Below are positions 23,409 to 31,837 of a stretch of DNA of 36,597 nucleotides, piece by piece; within the stretch, counting starts at the first letter, position 1, and each line of letters starts with the position of its first letter. Both the position numbers and the translations under genes were made by a program. A model generated the notes under the pieces. It was not told where the DNA came from. It saw only the letters and a program-made list of their open reading frames with translations, and did no database searches. Source of the stretch: an uncultured Hyphomicrobiales bacterium (lineage in GTDB: Bacteria; Pseudomonadota; Alphaproteobacteria; Rhizobiales; Hyphomicrobiaceae); assembly GCA_902826255.1 (NCBI GenBank), contig CADEEC010000012.1:1-36597 (forward strand). The letters run 5' to 3'.

Positions 23409-24149
23409 TCATGTGGCGCGCACCCCGAACTGGCGCCGGACCCCGTTCGGGGCATCGGGCCTGCGGCCGAACGCCCTGCCCGAAGGCACGGACGCCAACG
23501 TGGCGTGCTGCACCGCAGCCTGATTGCGGGTTATCGCTTCGCGCAGCGCATCCTCGCCCCATGCGGCGGTGTCTGCGGTTGCCGTTTGCGGAGGTGCACG
23601 ATGGAACAGGCGCAGGACCTGCGGCAGCAGCGCAAGCGCGACCATCAGCAGGCCGCCGACGAGCATCATCAACTGAAAAGACGCGGAGCCGAGGTTGGGC
23701 CGCGCGCGCACATCGTCTGGCTTTGCCGGATCGTAGACGGCGTCGAATACGCTTCCCGGGGCCAGGCCGCGCGTTCCGACTTTGCCTTCATACACGCTTG
23801 CCAAGCGCGAGCTGCCGTCGCTCAGCGTGTAGCGCACTTTGGCGTAGTCCAGCTTGTGCACGCGCACCTTGCTGGTGCCGGCCCATTTCTGGAATGCATA
23901 GGCGCCATTGCAGTCCATGTCCTCCTTGCGCCGGCTTTCGCCCTTGGGCTGGAATTCCGCCTGGCAATTTGCGAAGCGCTCGATGAGTACAGCGGAGGTG
24001 CCGACGCCGTTGAGGCTGTGCGCGGCGGCCGAATACATCGACCACGCGCCGGCGGCCGCAACGATGACGCCAAGCCCGCCGAGGAAGAAGCGCCCGCGCA
24101 GGATGAGTCCGCCTATCCAAGCGGATAGAAAGTTCGCCAGGAAGTTCAT
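23409..24149 (-). CDS. DUF3592-type membrane protein
   Basis: A 246-residue protein with two transmembrane helices, near residues 20-40 (FFLGGLGVIVAAAGAWSMYS) and 160-180 (LMMLVGGLLMVALALLPQVL). Between them lies a periplasmic domain with KVRVHKLDYAKVRYTLSDGSSRLAS and FDAVYDPAKPDDVRARPNLG, the DUF3592 arrangement in which Y-x-P-x-x-P precedes the second helix. Two Cys occur (in NCQAEF and DCNGAY). The C-terminal 65 residues are cytoplasmic and Ala/Arg-rich. Function is unknown. The start at 24149 is placed just before the first helix. Confidence 0.78.
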   Translation of the reverse strand: MNFLANFLSAWIGGLILRGRFFLGGLGVIVAAAGAWSMYSAAAHSLNGVGTSAVLIERFANCQAEFQPKGESRRKEDMDCNGAYAFQKWAGTSKVRVHKLDYAKVRYTLSDGSSRLASVYEGKVGTRGLAPGSVFDAVYDPAKPDDVRARPNLGSASFQLMMLVGGLLMVALALLPQVLRLFHRAPPQTATADTAAWGEDALREAITRNQAAVQHATLASVPSGRAFGRRPDAPNGVRRQFGVRAT

Positions 24150-24290
24150 GATCGCCGCGCGCCCCGTGTTGTTGGCGGCAGCGTGGCGATGAAACCTTGC
24201 CAACGAATTAGGGCACGGCGGGCGCCGGGCGATAGTCTGCCTGTTGCCTGCTGACCCGTAACCGGGCGTCCCAAGCTGCGACAAGGGCGG

Positions 24291-25598
24291 CTAGCGCATC
24301 ATCTGGTCAGGCAGCCAGGTGATCGTCTCAGGCCATGCCAGGAAGATCGCGATGGCGATGAAATCGGCGATCACGAACGGCAGCGCGCCGCGGAATACGG
24401 TTGCGAGCGGGATGTCGGGACGCACGGCCGCTACAACAAAGCAGTTGAGCCCGATCGGCGGCGTGAGCAGACAGACGCCCGCCATCTTGACCACGATGAT
24501 GCCGAACCAGATCGGGTCGTAGCCGAGCTTGATGACGGCGGGATAGACCACCGGCAGCGTCAGCAGCATCATGCCGATGGCATCCATGAAGCAGCCGAGC
24601 ACGAGGTAGACACCGAGGATGCCGATCATGATCACCGTCGGCGGCACGTTCAGCGAGAGCACCCACTCGGAGAAATGCTCGGGCAGGCTGACGAAGCCGA
24701 GGAAGCGCACGAAGATCAGGATTCCCCAGATGATGGCGAAGATCATCACGGTGAGCTTGGCCGTCTCCAGCAGGGCGTCGTTGAAGGTCTTCCATTTCAT
24801 GCCCTTGGTGAGGGCCAAAACCCAGACGACGAAGGCCCCGAGCGCGCCGGCCTCCGTTGGCGTTGCCCAGCCGTAGTACATGGCCGAGAAGATGATAACG
24901 ATGACAGCGAGCACCGGGATCGTGCCCGGCACGGAGCGCCAGCGCTCGCCCCAGGTGAAGCCCTTGATCGGCTGACCGACATCGGGCTTCCACACGCTCC
25001 ACACGACGATGATGAGCGTGTAGCAGAGCGCCGAGATCAGTCCCGGCAGAAAGCCGGCGATGATGAGCTTGCCGATCGAGGCTTCGACGATGATGGCGTA
25101 CACCACCATCACGACCGACGGCGGGATCAGGGCATCGAGCGTGCCGCCCGCGGAGACGACACCGGCGGCGAGACGCTTCGCATAGCCTGCCTTCAGCATC
25201 TCCGGCACGGCAACGCGTGCAAAAACGGCGGCAGCCGCGGTGGACGCGCCCGACACGGCCGAGAACGCGGCAACCGCAAACACCGTCGCCACCGCCAGGC
25301 CGCCGGGCATCCAGCCCATCCATTTCTTGGCGGCATCGAACAGCGCCTGCGTGATGCCGGCGTGATAGGCAAGGTAGCCGATCAGGATGAACAGCGGCAG
25401 CACGGACAGCGTGTAGTTCACGGACTTGGAATGCGGGATGGTGCCGACGATGCCGGCGCCGGCGTGCCAGCCGATGATCGAAATGACGCCGACGAGGCCG
25501 ACGAGCGCCGCAGCGAGGTAGACGCGCACACCGGCGAACACGAGCACGATCAGGGCTGCGCAACCGATGAGACCGATGGTGTCCTTGCCGAGGCCCAT
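24291..25598 (-). CDS. TRAP transporter large permease (DctM)
   Basis: A 435-residue, strongly hydrophobic protein with about 12 transmembrane segments, the ion-coupled transport subunit of tripartite ATP-independent periplasmic systems. Family segments include HAGITQALFDAAKKWMGWMPGGLAVATVFAVAAFSAVSGASTAA, GTLDALIPPSVVMVVYAI, GWATPTEAGALGAF and LTPPIGLNCFVV. It uses a Na+ or H+ gradient with DctQ to import an organic acid delivered by DctP. It starts 3 nt after dctQ. Confidence 0.96.
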   Translation of the reverse strand: MGLGKDTIGLIGCAALIVLVFAGVRVYLAAALVGLVGVISIIGWHAGAGIVGTIPHSKSVNYTLSVLPLFILIGYLAYHAGITQALFDAAKKWMGWMPGGLAVATVFAVAAFSAVSGASTAAAAVFARVAVPEMLKAGYAKRLAAGVVSAGGTLDALIPPSVVMVVYAIIVEASIGKLIIAGFLPGLISALCYTLIIVVWSVWKPDVGQPIKGFTWGERWRSVPGTIPVLAVIVIIFSAMYYGWATPTEAGALGAFVVWVLALTKGMKWKTFNDALLETAKLTVMIFAIIWGILIFVRFLGFVSLPEHFSEWVLSLNVPPTVIMIGILGVYLVLGCFMDAIGMMLLTLPVVYPAVIKLGYDPIWFGIIVVKMAGVCLLTPPIGLNCFVVAAVRPDIPLATVFRGALPFVIADFIAIAIFLAWPETITWLPDQMMR

Positions 25599-25601
25599 GC
25601 G

Positions 25602-26237
25602 TCAGGCTCTCCTGCCGGCGTCGCGATCGACATCCACGCCCACCGTTTCCGCGTCGCGGATGGCCTGTTCCTCGACATCGATGATTTCCGGAACGGCGGC
25701 CGGCTCGCGGGTGGGATCGGCCAGCAGCCGGACATAACCCCAGAAGCTGATCAGCAGGCGCAGGAACAGGAGGCCGAGCGCGACGGACACGATCATCTTG
25801 GACGGCCACAGCAGGAGCTGGGCATCGATGGTCGTGTCGCCCGAGTGATAGGCGCGCATGGCGTGCGTGTAGCTGTAGTAGGTGAGCACCGCGACGATCA
25901 CGAGCCCGATGACGACGCCCAACAGCTCGAAGGCCCACAGCCAGCGGCCCTTCAGGAACGAGACGAACAGCTCCATGCGGATGTGGCCGCCGAGCCGCTC
26001 GGTGTAGGCGAGGCCCAGGAACACCAGTGCCGACATCATGATCTCGACGATGTCGATGTAGCCGAAGATCGGCGCGTTGAAGAGCTTGCGGCCGAAGATG
26101 TGGACGACGCCCAGGAGCATCAGCGCAAAGATGCCATAGCCCGATATCAGCGCCGTCAGCTTCTCGAGCGCATACATCGCCCGATCGACAGCACCCAGCG
26201 CGCCGGTGCCATGCCGAACGTCGCTTGCGCCGCTCAT
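25602..26237 (-). CDS. TRAP transporter small permease (DctQ)
   Basis: A 211-residue membrane protein with four helices (about 27-47, 63-80, 103-125 and 147-168), matching DctQ. Typical positions are FGRKLFNAPIFGYIDIVE in the first half, the TERLGGHIRMELF loop, and PSKMIVSVALGLLFLRLLISF. A charged tail of about 40 residues follows. It lies between the DctP and DctM genes, 70 nt after dctP. Confidence 0.93.
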   Translation of the reverse strand: MSGASDVRHGTGALGAVDRAMYALEKLTALISGYGIFALMLLGVVHIFGRKLFNAPIFGYIDIVEIMMSALVFLGLAYTERLGGHIRMELFVSFLKGRWLWAFELLGVVIGLVIVAVLTYYSYTHAMRAYHSGDTTIDAQLLLWPSKMIVSVALGLLFLRLLISFWGYVRLLADPTREPAAVPEIIDVEEQAIRDAETVGVDVDRDAGRRA

Positions 26238-26307
26238 GGCATGATCCCGCTGGGTGTATGCCGGGACCGCATGTCAGCCTCCATCAGGGCCGGGCTGCTC
26301 TGCGGGG

Positions 26308-27357
26308 TCAGGTCTTCTTCAGATGCTTGGCCTGCGCCTTCTCGATTTCCTTCAGCAAGGTGTCGAGCACGTTCTGGGCATCGAAGCGGCCCTTGTTGTC
26401 GGCGACCCACTTCTCCCAGACCGGCCGGCCGACGGTGTCCTCGAATTTCTTCAGGTCGGCCTCGGTGAATACGATCTCGGTCAGCTTGGAGCGGAACAGC
26501 GGCTCGTTCACCTTGTCGATATCGACGTAGGCCTTGATCAAGTGCGCGTAGGCCGGTTCCTTCGCCTCGTCGAGGAGCTTCTTGTATTGCGCCGGCAGCT
26601 TGGCGAGCGCGTCCTTGTTGAAGACGCTGGCGCACTCGCTGGTGCCGGGCGACATGTTGGAGGTGAACCACGTCGCCACTGTGTGGATCTGGTAGGCGGC
26701 ATGCGCGTAAGTGTAGGGGAATGACACCGCGTCCACCGTGCCGCGCTCGATGGCGGTGTAGACCTCGGTGGCGGGAACCGTCGACAGCACGGCGCCGAGG
26801 CGCTTCATGGCGTCGCCGACGCCGCCGCCGGCACGCACGCGCAAGTTCTTCCAATCGTCGATGGACTTGGGCGCTTTGCCTTTGCCCAGGAACTCGTACT
26901 GCGGCAGCAGGCCGGACATGTAGGCGACCGCGTTCCACTGATCGAGATCGGCGATGAAAGCTGGATGCTTCATCATCGCCTCACGCACGTCCTTGGAGAC
27001 GTTCCAGTCGGCAAGCTGGAGGAACGGCAGCGTGAACACCATCCACGCCGGCACCTTGCCGGGATGATAGAAGTTGCAGAAGTCGGCCGACTCGAAGGCG
27101 CCGAGCTTGATGCCGTCGAGGTTCTCCTTGTCCTTCGAGAGCGCCTCACCGTAGTGAATCTTGATGGTGAACTGGCCGCCGCTCTTCTCCTTGACGATCT
27201 CGGCGACCTTCTCGATGCCGGCCGTGAATGCGCGGGCCTTGCCCCAGGTCGAGTGGTTCCACTCCACCTTCGGTCCGCTCACCGTCTGCGCGTTGGCTGA
27301 AAGTGGCATCGCAACGGCAATAGCTGCCGTCAGCGCGGACAGCGCCCTAATCCTCAT
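26308..27357 (-). CDS. TRAP transporter substrate-binding protein (DctP)
   Basis: A 349-residue periplasmic binding protein. Signal peptide at 1-24 (RALSALTAAIAVAMPLSANA, cleaved before QTV). DctP-family segments are FTIKIHYGEALSKDKENLDGIKLGAFESADFCNFYHPGKVPAW, LRVRAGGGVGDAMKRLGAVLSTVPATEVYTAIERGTVDAVSFPY (with the substrate-contacting Arg in LRVRA) and FTEADLKKFEDTVGRPVWEKWV. Family ligands are mostly organic anions; the ligand here is unknown. The ATG at 27357 has GGAGG 6 nt upstream. First gene of the DctPQM operon. Confidence 0.95.
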   Translation of the reverse strand: MRIRALSALTAAIAVAMPLSANAQTVSGPKVEWNHSTWGKARAFTAGIEKVAEIVKEKSGGQFTIKIHYGEALSKDKENLDGIKLGAFESADFCNFYHPGKVPAWMVFTLPFLQLADWNVSKDVREAMMKHPAFIADLDQWNAVAYMSGLLPQYEFLGKGKAPKSIDDWKNLRVRAGGGVGDAMKRLGAVLSTVPATEVYTAIERGTVDAVSFPYTYAHAAYQIHTVATWFTSNMSPGTSECASVFNKDALAKLPAQYKKLLDEAKEPAYAHLIKAYVDIDKVNEPLFRSKLTEIVFTEADLKKFEDTVGRPVWEKWVADNKGRFDAQNVLDTLLKEIEKAQAKHLKKT

Positions 27358-27427
27358 AGCGTTCCTCCATGTCACGCGCTCTTTGCCGGCGCGGACTTTT
27401 CTGATTTAGCCGGCCGAGTGTTGCAAA

Positions 27428-27505
27428 TCGCAGGAACGAACACAACGCCGTTGTCCGCCGATACCGGTTTGTCCTGCGACGAGGCCAAGTAAACCCACTG
27501 TTTAC
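27428..27505. promoter_or_regulatory. Nested dyads in the dctP/SGNH-hydrolase divergent region
   Basis: TCGCAGGA (27428-27435) is repeated inverted at 27472-27479. Inside lies the dyad ACAAC-3-GTTGT (27442-27454), and just outside is GTAAAC-5-GTTTAC (27489-27505). All sit between the divergent dctP and SGNH-hydrolase starts, so they may be operators for either. No known regulator motif was matched with confidence. Confidence 0.4.
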
Positions 27506-27570
27506 CGAACGTCATGCGGCAGAGCATAGTGGCCCGCATTGGATGACCAGGGGCTTGGGGGAGAGTGGAT

Positions 27571-28125
27571 ATGTTGGCGTTTCTTGCCGCAAAGCGATTG
27601 TCGCTGACTGTTGGCGTGGCTTTGGGTTTCGCCGTGGCCATGGCGATCGGCACGGCCGGGACGGCGGCTGCGCAGGGGGCCGTTCGCATTGTTGCGCTCG
27701 GCGCGAGCAACACCTACGGCAAGGGCGTGTCGCGCGCTCAGGCCTATCCCGCCCAGCTGCAGGCCCTGCTGAAGCAGCGCGGGGTCAGTGCGGTTGTCAC
27801 CAACGCCGGTATCAACGGCGACACGACGGGCGGCATGCTTGCGCGCCTGTCCACGGCCGTGCCTGCGGGAACGAAGCTTGTCATCCTGCAGCCCGGCGGC
27901 AACGATCGCCGCGCCGGCAGCGAAGGCGCGCGCGCGAGCAACATCGCCAGCATCCGCAGTCAGCTCTCGGCGCGTGGCGTCACGGTGGTGATGATGGAGA
28001 ACAGCGCGCTGCAGTCCGTGCCGCGCGGCGAGCGCGCCGCCGACGGGATCCACTTCACGCCGCGCGGCTATGCCATCCTGGCGCAGAACGTGCTGCCGCA
28101 AGTGTTGGCGGCGATCGGCAAGTAG
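27571..28125 (+). CDS. Secreted SGNH/GDSL-type hydrolase
   Basis: A 184-residue secreted esterase/lipase-like protein. Signal peptide at about 1-35 (LSLTVGVALGFAVAMAIGTAGTAAAQ). The SGNH blocks are present: nucleophile S46 in ALGASNTYG (GASN in place of GDSL), Gly in NAGINGDTTGG, Asn in QPGGNDRR, and the Asp-His pair in DGIHFTPRGY. Similar to the TesA-type lysophospholipase/arylesterase subgroup, but substrate is unknown. The start at 27571 has GGGGGAG upstream; a GTG at 27565 sits too close to that site. Confidence 0.88.
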   Translation: MLAFLAAKRLSLTVGVALGFAVAMAIGTAGTAAAQGAVRIVALGASNTYGKGVSRAQAYPAQLQALLKQRGVSAVVTNAGINGDTTGGMLARLSTAVPAGTKLVILQPGGNDRRAGSEGARASNIASIRSQLSARGVTVVMMENSALQSVPRGERAADGIHFTPRGYAILAQNVLPQVLAAIGK

Positions 28126-28148
28126 CGGTCTTTCTCTATGTGCTCAGC

Positions 28149-28177
28149 GCGCGCACAGCGGCGGCGCTGCTGCGCGC
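28149..28177 (+). terminator. Strong hairpin downstream of the SGNH hydrolase gene
   Basis: GCGCGCA (28149-28155) pairs with TGCGCGC (28171-28177) and CAGCG (28156-28160) with CGCTG (28165-28169), with one bulged base and a 4-nt loop. It starts 24 nt after the stop. There is no T-run, so Rho-independent termination is uncertain. Confidence 0.38.
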
Positions 28178-28290
28178 ATGCGCTTGTTACATTGCTCCAC
28201 ACTTCGTGATGCGAGCTGCCAAGGTGCTGACACTGTTCGCGAACAGGGTGCGCGCACACAAGCAGTGAGGCCAACTCCTGGAGTTCAGTC

Positions 28291-28500
28291 ATGAGTATCG
28301 AACGCGACCTCAAGCTCGCGCAGGCAGAGAGCCGCATTGAGCAGGCAGAGCGGAATATCCGGCAGGTGGAGTCCCTGGTTCCGCAGCTGACTGCCCAAGG
28401 CTATTCGACGTCGGAGCTTGAAAGTCATCTCGGTCTGATGACGGAAGCGCTGTTTCACCTGAAGGAGCAGCGCAGGCTGATCCGATCGAGCTACCATTGA
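28291..28500 (+). CDS. Small coiled-coil protein, hypothetical
   Basis: A 69-residue, fully helical, charged protein. The heptad-like pattern DLKLAQAESRIEQAERNIRQVESLVPQL and a second helix LESHLGLMTEALFHLKEQRRLI suggest a helical hairpin or dimeric coiled coil. No signal peptide, Cys or membrane segment is present. I do not recognise the family. A CTGGAG sequence lies 11 nt upstream of the ATG. A terminator-like hairpin follows at 28510. Confidence 0.65.
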   Translation: MSIERDLKLAQAESRIEQAERNIRQVESLVPQLTAQGYSTSELESHLGLMTEALFHLKEQRRLIRSSYH

Positions 28501-28509
28501 TCGGGGGAG

Positions 28510-28541
28510 GGCGTGGCGGGCGCTTCGGCGTCCGCTACGCC
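28510..28541. terminator. Bidirectional terminator-like hairpin with TTCG loop
   Basis: A 14-bp stem (28510-28523 with 28528-28541, two G-T pairs) closes the very stable tetraloop TTCG. It lies between the convergent small coiled-coil gene and the DUF992 gene, overlapping the last codons of the latter. No T-run follows on either strand. Confidence 0.5.
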
Positions 28542-29089
28542 GAACTGGCGCTGAGCTTCAACTCAAGCAGGACGATCATCGAATCCGGGGTGTTGTTACC
28601 CCGTGCCACACGCCCGACCTCTTCCTTGAGCGGCTGCAGCACGATGTTGCTCACGCGGCTTCCGACCAGCGGCGGCGCGGCGCCTTTAGGTGAGGCATCG
28701 ACCGAATACGACTGCTGAAGCCTGCCAGGCGGAAGCGCGTCGCGCGGGGTGCCGGTGGGCGCCCTTACCTCCAGGAGGATGGCGCCGCCTGCGAACAGAG
28801 CATCAGCTTTGCCAACGCCTTGAACGGTGCCGACATACGTCTCCGTTGGTGCGTCTCCGTTCGGCAGGAACCGGCATAATACCTCGCGACCCTGGGCGAC
28901 CGGGTTGGCGCCGCCCGACTTGCTTTCAGCGCCCAAGCTGCAGGACAGCGTGCCCATAACGGCCATGGTGGCTGTAGGGGCGATCGTGGTCTCGCGGGCC
29001 AGCGCGGCACCGCAGACGGCACCGATCGCTAGCATGCCTCCCGCGATCAGGACGGTCTTGGACTGAGCTGTAAGGCGTTGATGTCCCAT
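28535..29089 (-). CDS. DUF992-like secreted protein
   Basis: A 184-residue protein with an N-terminal hydrophobic segment (VLIAGGMLAIGAVCGAALA, about 13-31) acting as a signal peptide or anchor. The mature part resembles DUF992: VMGTLSCSLGAES, REVLCRFLPNGDAPTETYVGTVQGVGKAD, ALFAGGAILLEVRAPTG and SNIVLQPLKEEVGRV. C50 and C72 are the two Cys expected to pair in this family. It is longer and more divergent than typical DUF992 proteins. Function is unknown; probably periplasmic. Confidence 0.7.
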   Translation of the reverse strand: MGHQRLTAQSKTVLIAGGMLAIGAVCGAALARETTIAPTATMAVMGTLSCSLGAESKSGGANPVAQGREVLCRFLPNGDAPTETYVGTVQGVGKADALFAGGAILLEVRAPTGTPRDALPPGRLQQSYSVDASPKGAAPPLVGSRVSNIVLQPLKEEVGRVARGNNTPDSMIVLLELKLSASSA

Positions 29090-29146
29090 GCCGAAGCAAC
29101 GGCGGCAGGGACCGCTGGTTCCAACGGGCGGGTCAGATGTGATCGG

Positions 29147-30313
29147 CTACGCGGCCATGCCCGTCTCAACGAGGCGGGCAAAATAGGAAATGCCGTAGGG
29201 CAGCACCTCGTCGTTGAAGTTGAAGCCCGGTGTGTGCAGCCCCGCGCTTGGGCCGTTGCCGATCAGGATGTAGGCGCCGGGACGTTCCTTCAGCATGTGG
29301 GCGAAGTCCTCGGCGCCCATCGCCGGCGCCAGGTCGTCGCGCACGTTGTTGGCACCCGCGATCTCGCGCGCGACGCGCGTTGCCAGCGTTGTCTTGTCAG
29401 GATCATTCATGGTGACGGGAACGAAGCGCTCGTAGCGAACCGAGGCGGTGGCGCCGAACGCTTCGGCCGTGGATCTGGCGAGGTGTCCGAGGCGCTGCTC
29501 GGCCGCATCGCGCACGCGCTCGTCCAGCGTGCGCACGGTGCCGGTCAGGGTCGCGTGCTCGGGGATGATGTTGAAGGCATCGCCGGCGTGCACCATGCAG
29601 GTGGAGACCACGACCGCGTCGAGCGGGTTGGTGTTGCGCGAGGCGATCGTCTGCAGCGCCATGATGGTCTGCGCGGCGACGATGACGGGATCGATGCTGG
29701 TGTGCGGCGCCATCGCGTGCGCGCCCTTGCCGGCGATCTCGATGGTGAAGCGATCCGCCGCCGCGAGCAGCGGCCCCGGGCGGATGCCGAAGGAGCCGAC
29801 CGGCGTTCCGGGCCAGATGTGCATGCCGAAGAACTCCTGGATGCCGAAACGCTCCAGCAGCTTGTCGGCGAGCATGGCGGCGCCACCGGTCAGACCTTCC
29901 TCATTGGGCTGGAAGACCACGCACACGGTGCCGTCGAAGTTGCGCGTCTCGCACAGGTACTTGGCGGCGCCGAGCAGCATGGTGGTATGCCCGTCATGGC
30001 CGCAGGCGTGCATCTTGCCGGGCGTTTTGGAGACATAGGGCACGCCGGTTGCTTCGACGATCGGCAGCGCGTCCATGTCGGCGCGCAGGCCCATGACCCG
30101 GCCCGACTGGTTTCGGCGGCCCTTGATGACGCCGACCACGCCGGTCTTGCCGATGCCGGTCACGACCTCGTCGCAGCCGAACTCCCGGAGCTTCTCCGCC
30201 ACGATGCCGGCGGTGCGATGCACGTCGAAGCCGAGCTCGGGATGCGCATGCAAGTCTTGCCGCCAGCCGGCAACCTCCTCCTGCATGCCGGCGATACGGT
30301 TGATGACGGGCAT
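29147..30313 (-). CDS. M20 family amidohydrolase (hippurate hydrolase-like)
   Basis: A 388-residue dinuclear metal amidohydrolase of the M20D group, which removes acyl groups from N-acyl amino acids (hippurate hydrolase, N-acetyl-ornithine- or IAA-conjugate-type amidases). Visible metal-site motifs are MHACGHDGHTTMLLGAA (C104, H106), PNEEG (E138/E139), FGMHIWPGTPVG (H165) and, near the end, GLHTPGFNFNDEVLPYG with the last His. The dimerisation lid domain lies at about 180-290. The exact substrate is unknown. It is divergent from the first PilZ gene. Confidence 0.93.
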   Translation of the reverse strand: MPVINRIAGMQEEVAGWRQDLHAHPELGFDVHRTAGIVAEKLREFGCDEVVTGIGKTGVVGVIKGRRNQSGRVMGLRADMDALPIVEATGVPYVSKTPGKMHACGHDGHTTMLLGAAKYLCETRNFDGTVCVVFQPNEEGLTGGAAMLADKLLERFGIQEFFGMHIWPGTPVGSFGIRPGPLLAAADRFTIEIAGKGAHAMAPHTSIDPVIVAAQTIMALQTIASRNTNPLDAVVVSTCMVHAGDAFNIIPEHATLTGTVRTLDERVRDAAEQRLGHLARSTAEAFGATASVRYERFVPVTMNDPDKTTLATRVAREIAGANNVRDDLAPAMGAEDFAHMLKERPGAYILIGNGPSAGLHTPGFNFNDEVLPYGISYFARLVETGMAA

Positions 30314-30482
30314 GGGCGAGCCTCGCTGAAAACGGCAGGGATCGAAGCGTTAACGCCTCGCAACCATCGGCGACGGCCATGTTCGTACCCTGACAGTTCC
30401 GACAGGTGATGGCGGCCGACCTCGGATGTTAGCGTCTGGTCACGGTCGAACAACTCAATTCCAAGTCACGGAGCCGAGTTTC

Positions 30483-30869
30483 ATGTTTCAGCAGCGCGCA
30501 TCGGAGCGGCATGCGGTGGTCATTGCGGGCAAGATCATGTGGCCCGATCTGACGGAATTCCTCGGCTGCGTCATCCAGGACGTCTCCGACGGCGGCGCGC
30601 GCGTCGCTGTCCAAGAGGCCGTGGACCTGCCGGACAGGATTTACCTGTGGCAGGAGCAGACCGGAACGATCATCGAATGCGACGTGCGCTGGCGCAAGCC
30701 GGGCATGGCGGGGCTGAAGTTTGCCGACGCCAACGCGCCGGCCGTGCGGACACTGACACGCATCTGCACTCCGGCCTCGCAACGCGTGCTGCCGCTTCAT
30801 CCTCCGCGGCGCAGCGTGATGGTGCCGTCGCCGGCAGCGGCAACGCGCTATCTGGCCGAGGCCTGCTGA
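30483..30869 (+). CDS. PilZ domain protein, copy 1
   Basis: A 128-residue protein consisting of one PilZ domain plus a tail of about 35 residues. The c-di-GMP-binding motifs are intact: R-x3-R in QQRASERHAVV (R5, R9) and D-x-S-x-G-G in IQDVSDGGARV. It shares the stretch L/VPDRIYLWQE and the C-terminal WRKPGMAGLKFAD with copy 2, so the two are close paralogs. It probably acts as a second-messenger receptor. The ATG at 30483 has CGGAG about 9 nt upstream. Confidence 0.88.
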   Translation: MFQQRASERHAVVIAGKIMWPDLTEFLGCVIQDVSDGGARVAVQEAVDLPDRIYLWQEQTGTIIECDVRWRKPGMAGLKFADANAPAVRTLTRICTPASQRVLPLHPPRRSVMVPSPAAATRYLAEAC

Positions 30870-30881
30870 CGCAGCGACGAA

Positions 30882-31709
30882 CTACACGCGCCGCTGCCGC
30901 GGCATCTCCACCGGCAGGAACTCGACGCCCGACTGCTGGACGGGCTGCGGATAGAGTTTCATGAGGTCGAGGACGACGGAGGGCATGTTGACCTTGACCG
31001 GCAGGCCGAGCGCGGCCGCCTCCGTCGCCGTGAGCGCGTAGTCGTGGGTCCAGTGGCCGCCGGCGAGCTTGTCGGCAAGGGCTTCGGCTGTCGCTTGATC
31101 AAGCCGCGGCGTCAACAACTCGACGGCGCCCCGCTTCACCTGCGCCAGCGCCTTTTCGCTGACATCGGCCAGCACCAAGGTGAGGTCGAACACCTCGTTG
31201 ATCGGCTTCATGTCGCGGGCCTTGACGATGCTGGCGGCAGGAAAACCGGCGATCTGCGGGTCGATGGGACCGAGGACCGAGAATTCGCCGAGGGCGATCT
31301 CGTCTGCGGCCAAGGCAATCAAGGTTCCGCCCGACATGGCATACACCGGGACGTAGACCGTGACCTTGGCGGGATGCGCCTCGACCGCCCGCGCGATCTG
31401 CATGGCCGCCAGCACCAAACCGCCGGGCGTGTGCAGGATCAGGTCGATCGGCATGTCGCGCGGCGTTTCCTTGATGGCGGCGATGATGGTCTGCGCGTCC
31501 TCCAGGTCGATGTGCCGGGACACCGAGAAGCCGAACAGGCTGCGCTTCTCCTGGCGGTGGATCATGGTGATGACGCGCGAGCTGTGTGCGCTTTCGACGG
31601 CGCGGATAGCCTGCGCGCGACGCACCGCAAACCATCGGCCCATGAGCAAGGGCTGCAGCGCGATGAGGGCGAAGGCAATCAGAAGCAGCGTCGAGAAATC
31701 GAGGCTCAT
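30882..31709 (-). CDS. SDH family Clp-fold serine protease, membrane-anchored
   Basis: A 275-residue protein with an N-terminal helix (LLLIAFALIALQPLLMG, about 8-24) and a Clp-like serine protease fold. Motifs are LILHTPGGLVLAAMQIARAV (oxyanion Gly-Gly near 96-97), YAMSGGTLIALAADEI with the likely nucleophile S126, and FSVLGPIDPQIAG with D150. This matches the SDH (Ser-Asp-His) group related to signal-peptide peptidases, acting at the membrane. It lies convergent to PilZ copy 1 and divergent from PilZ copy 2. Confidence 0.88.
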   Translation of the reverse strand: MSLDFSTLLLIAFALIALQPLLMGRWFAVRRAQAIRAVESAHSSRVITMIHRQEKRSLFGFSVSRHIDLEDAQTIIAAIKETPRDMPIDLILHTPGGLVLAAMQIARAVEAHPAKVTVYVPVYAMSGGTLIALAADEIALGEFSVLGPIDPQIAGFPAASIVKARDMKPINEVFDLTLVLADVSEKALAQVKRGAVELLTPRLDQATAEALADKLAGGHWTHDYALTATEAAALGLPVKVNMPSVVLDLMKLYPQPVQQSGVEFLPVEMPRQRRV

Positions 31710-31837
31710 GGCATCCTCACAGGGGTGGCGTCTTGTTGTAGCGCGGTCTGTGGGTGACCGTCATCGCCAGAGTACGACTGGACCGGTGCCGTTTCCGACA
31801 GGTTTCTTATGGTCAAGCCCATGCTACGTCCACGAGC

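Noticed and set aside
24675-26468. Long plus-strand open frame (about 600 codons) opposite the TRAP transporter genes
   Set aside because: It is antisense to the DctM and DctQ coding sequences, is rich in Asp, His and Arg, and matches no family.
30346-30356. GCGTTAACGC palindrome upstream of the M20 gene as a CtrA site
   Set aside because: Only one TTAA is present, with no partner at the seven-base spacing, so it does not fit the CtrA consensus.
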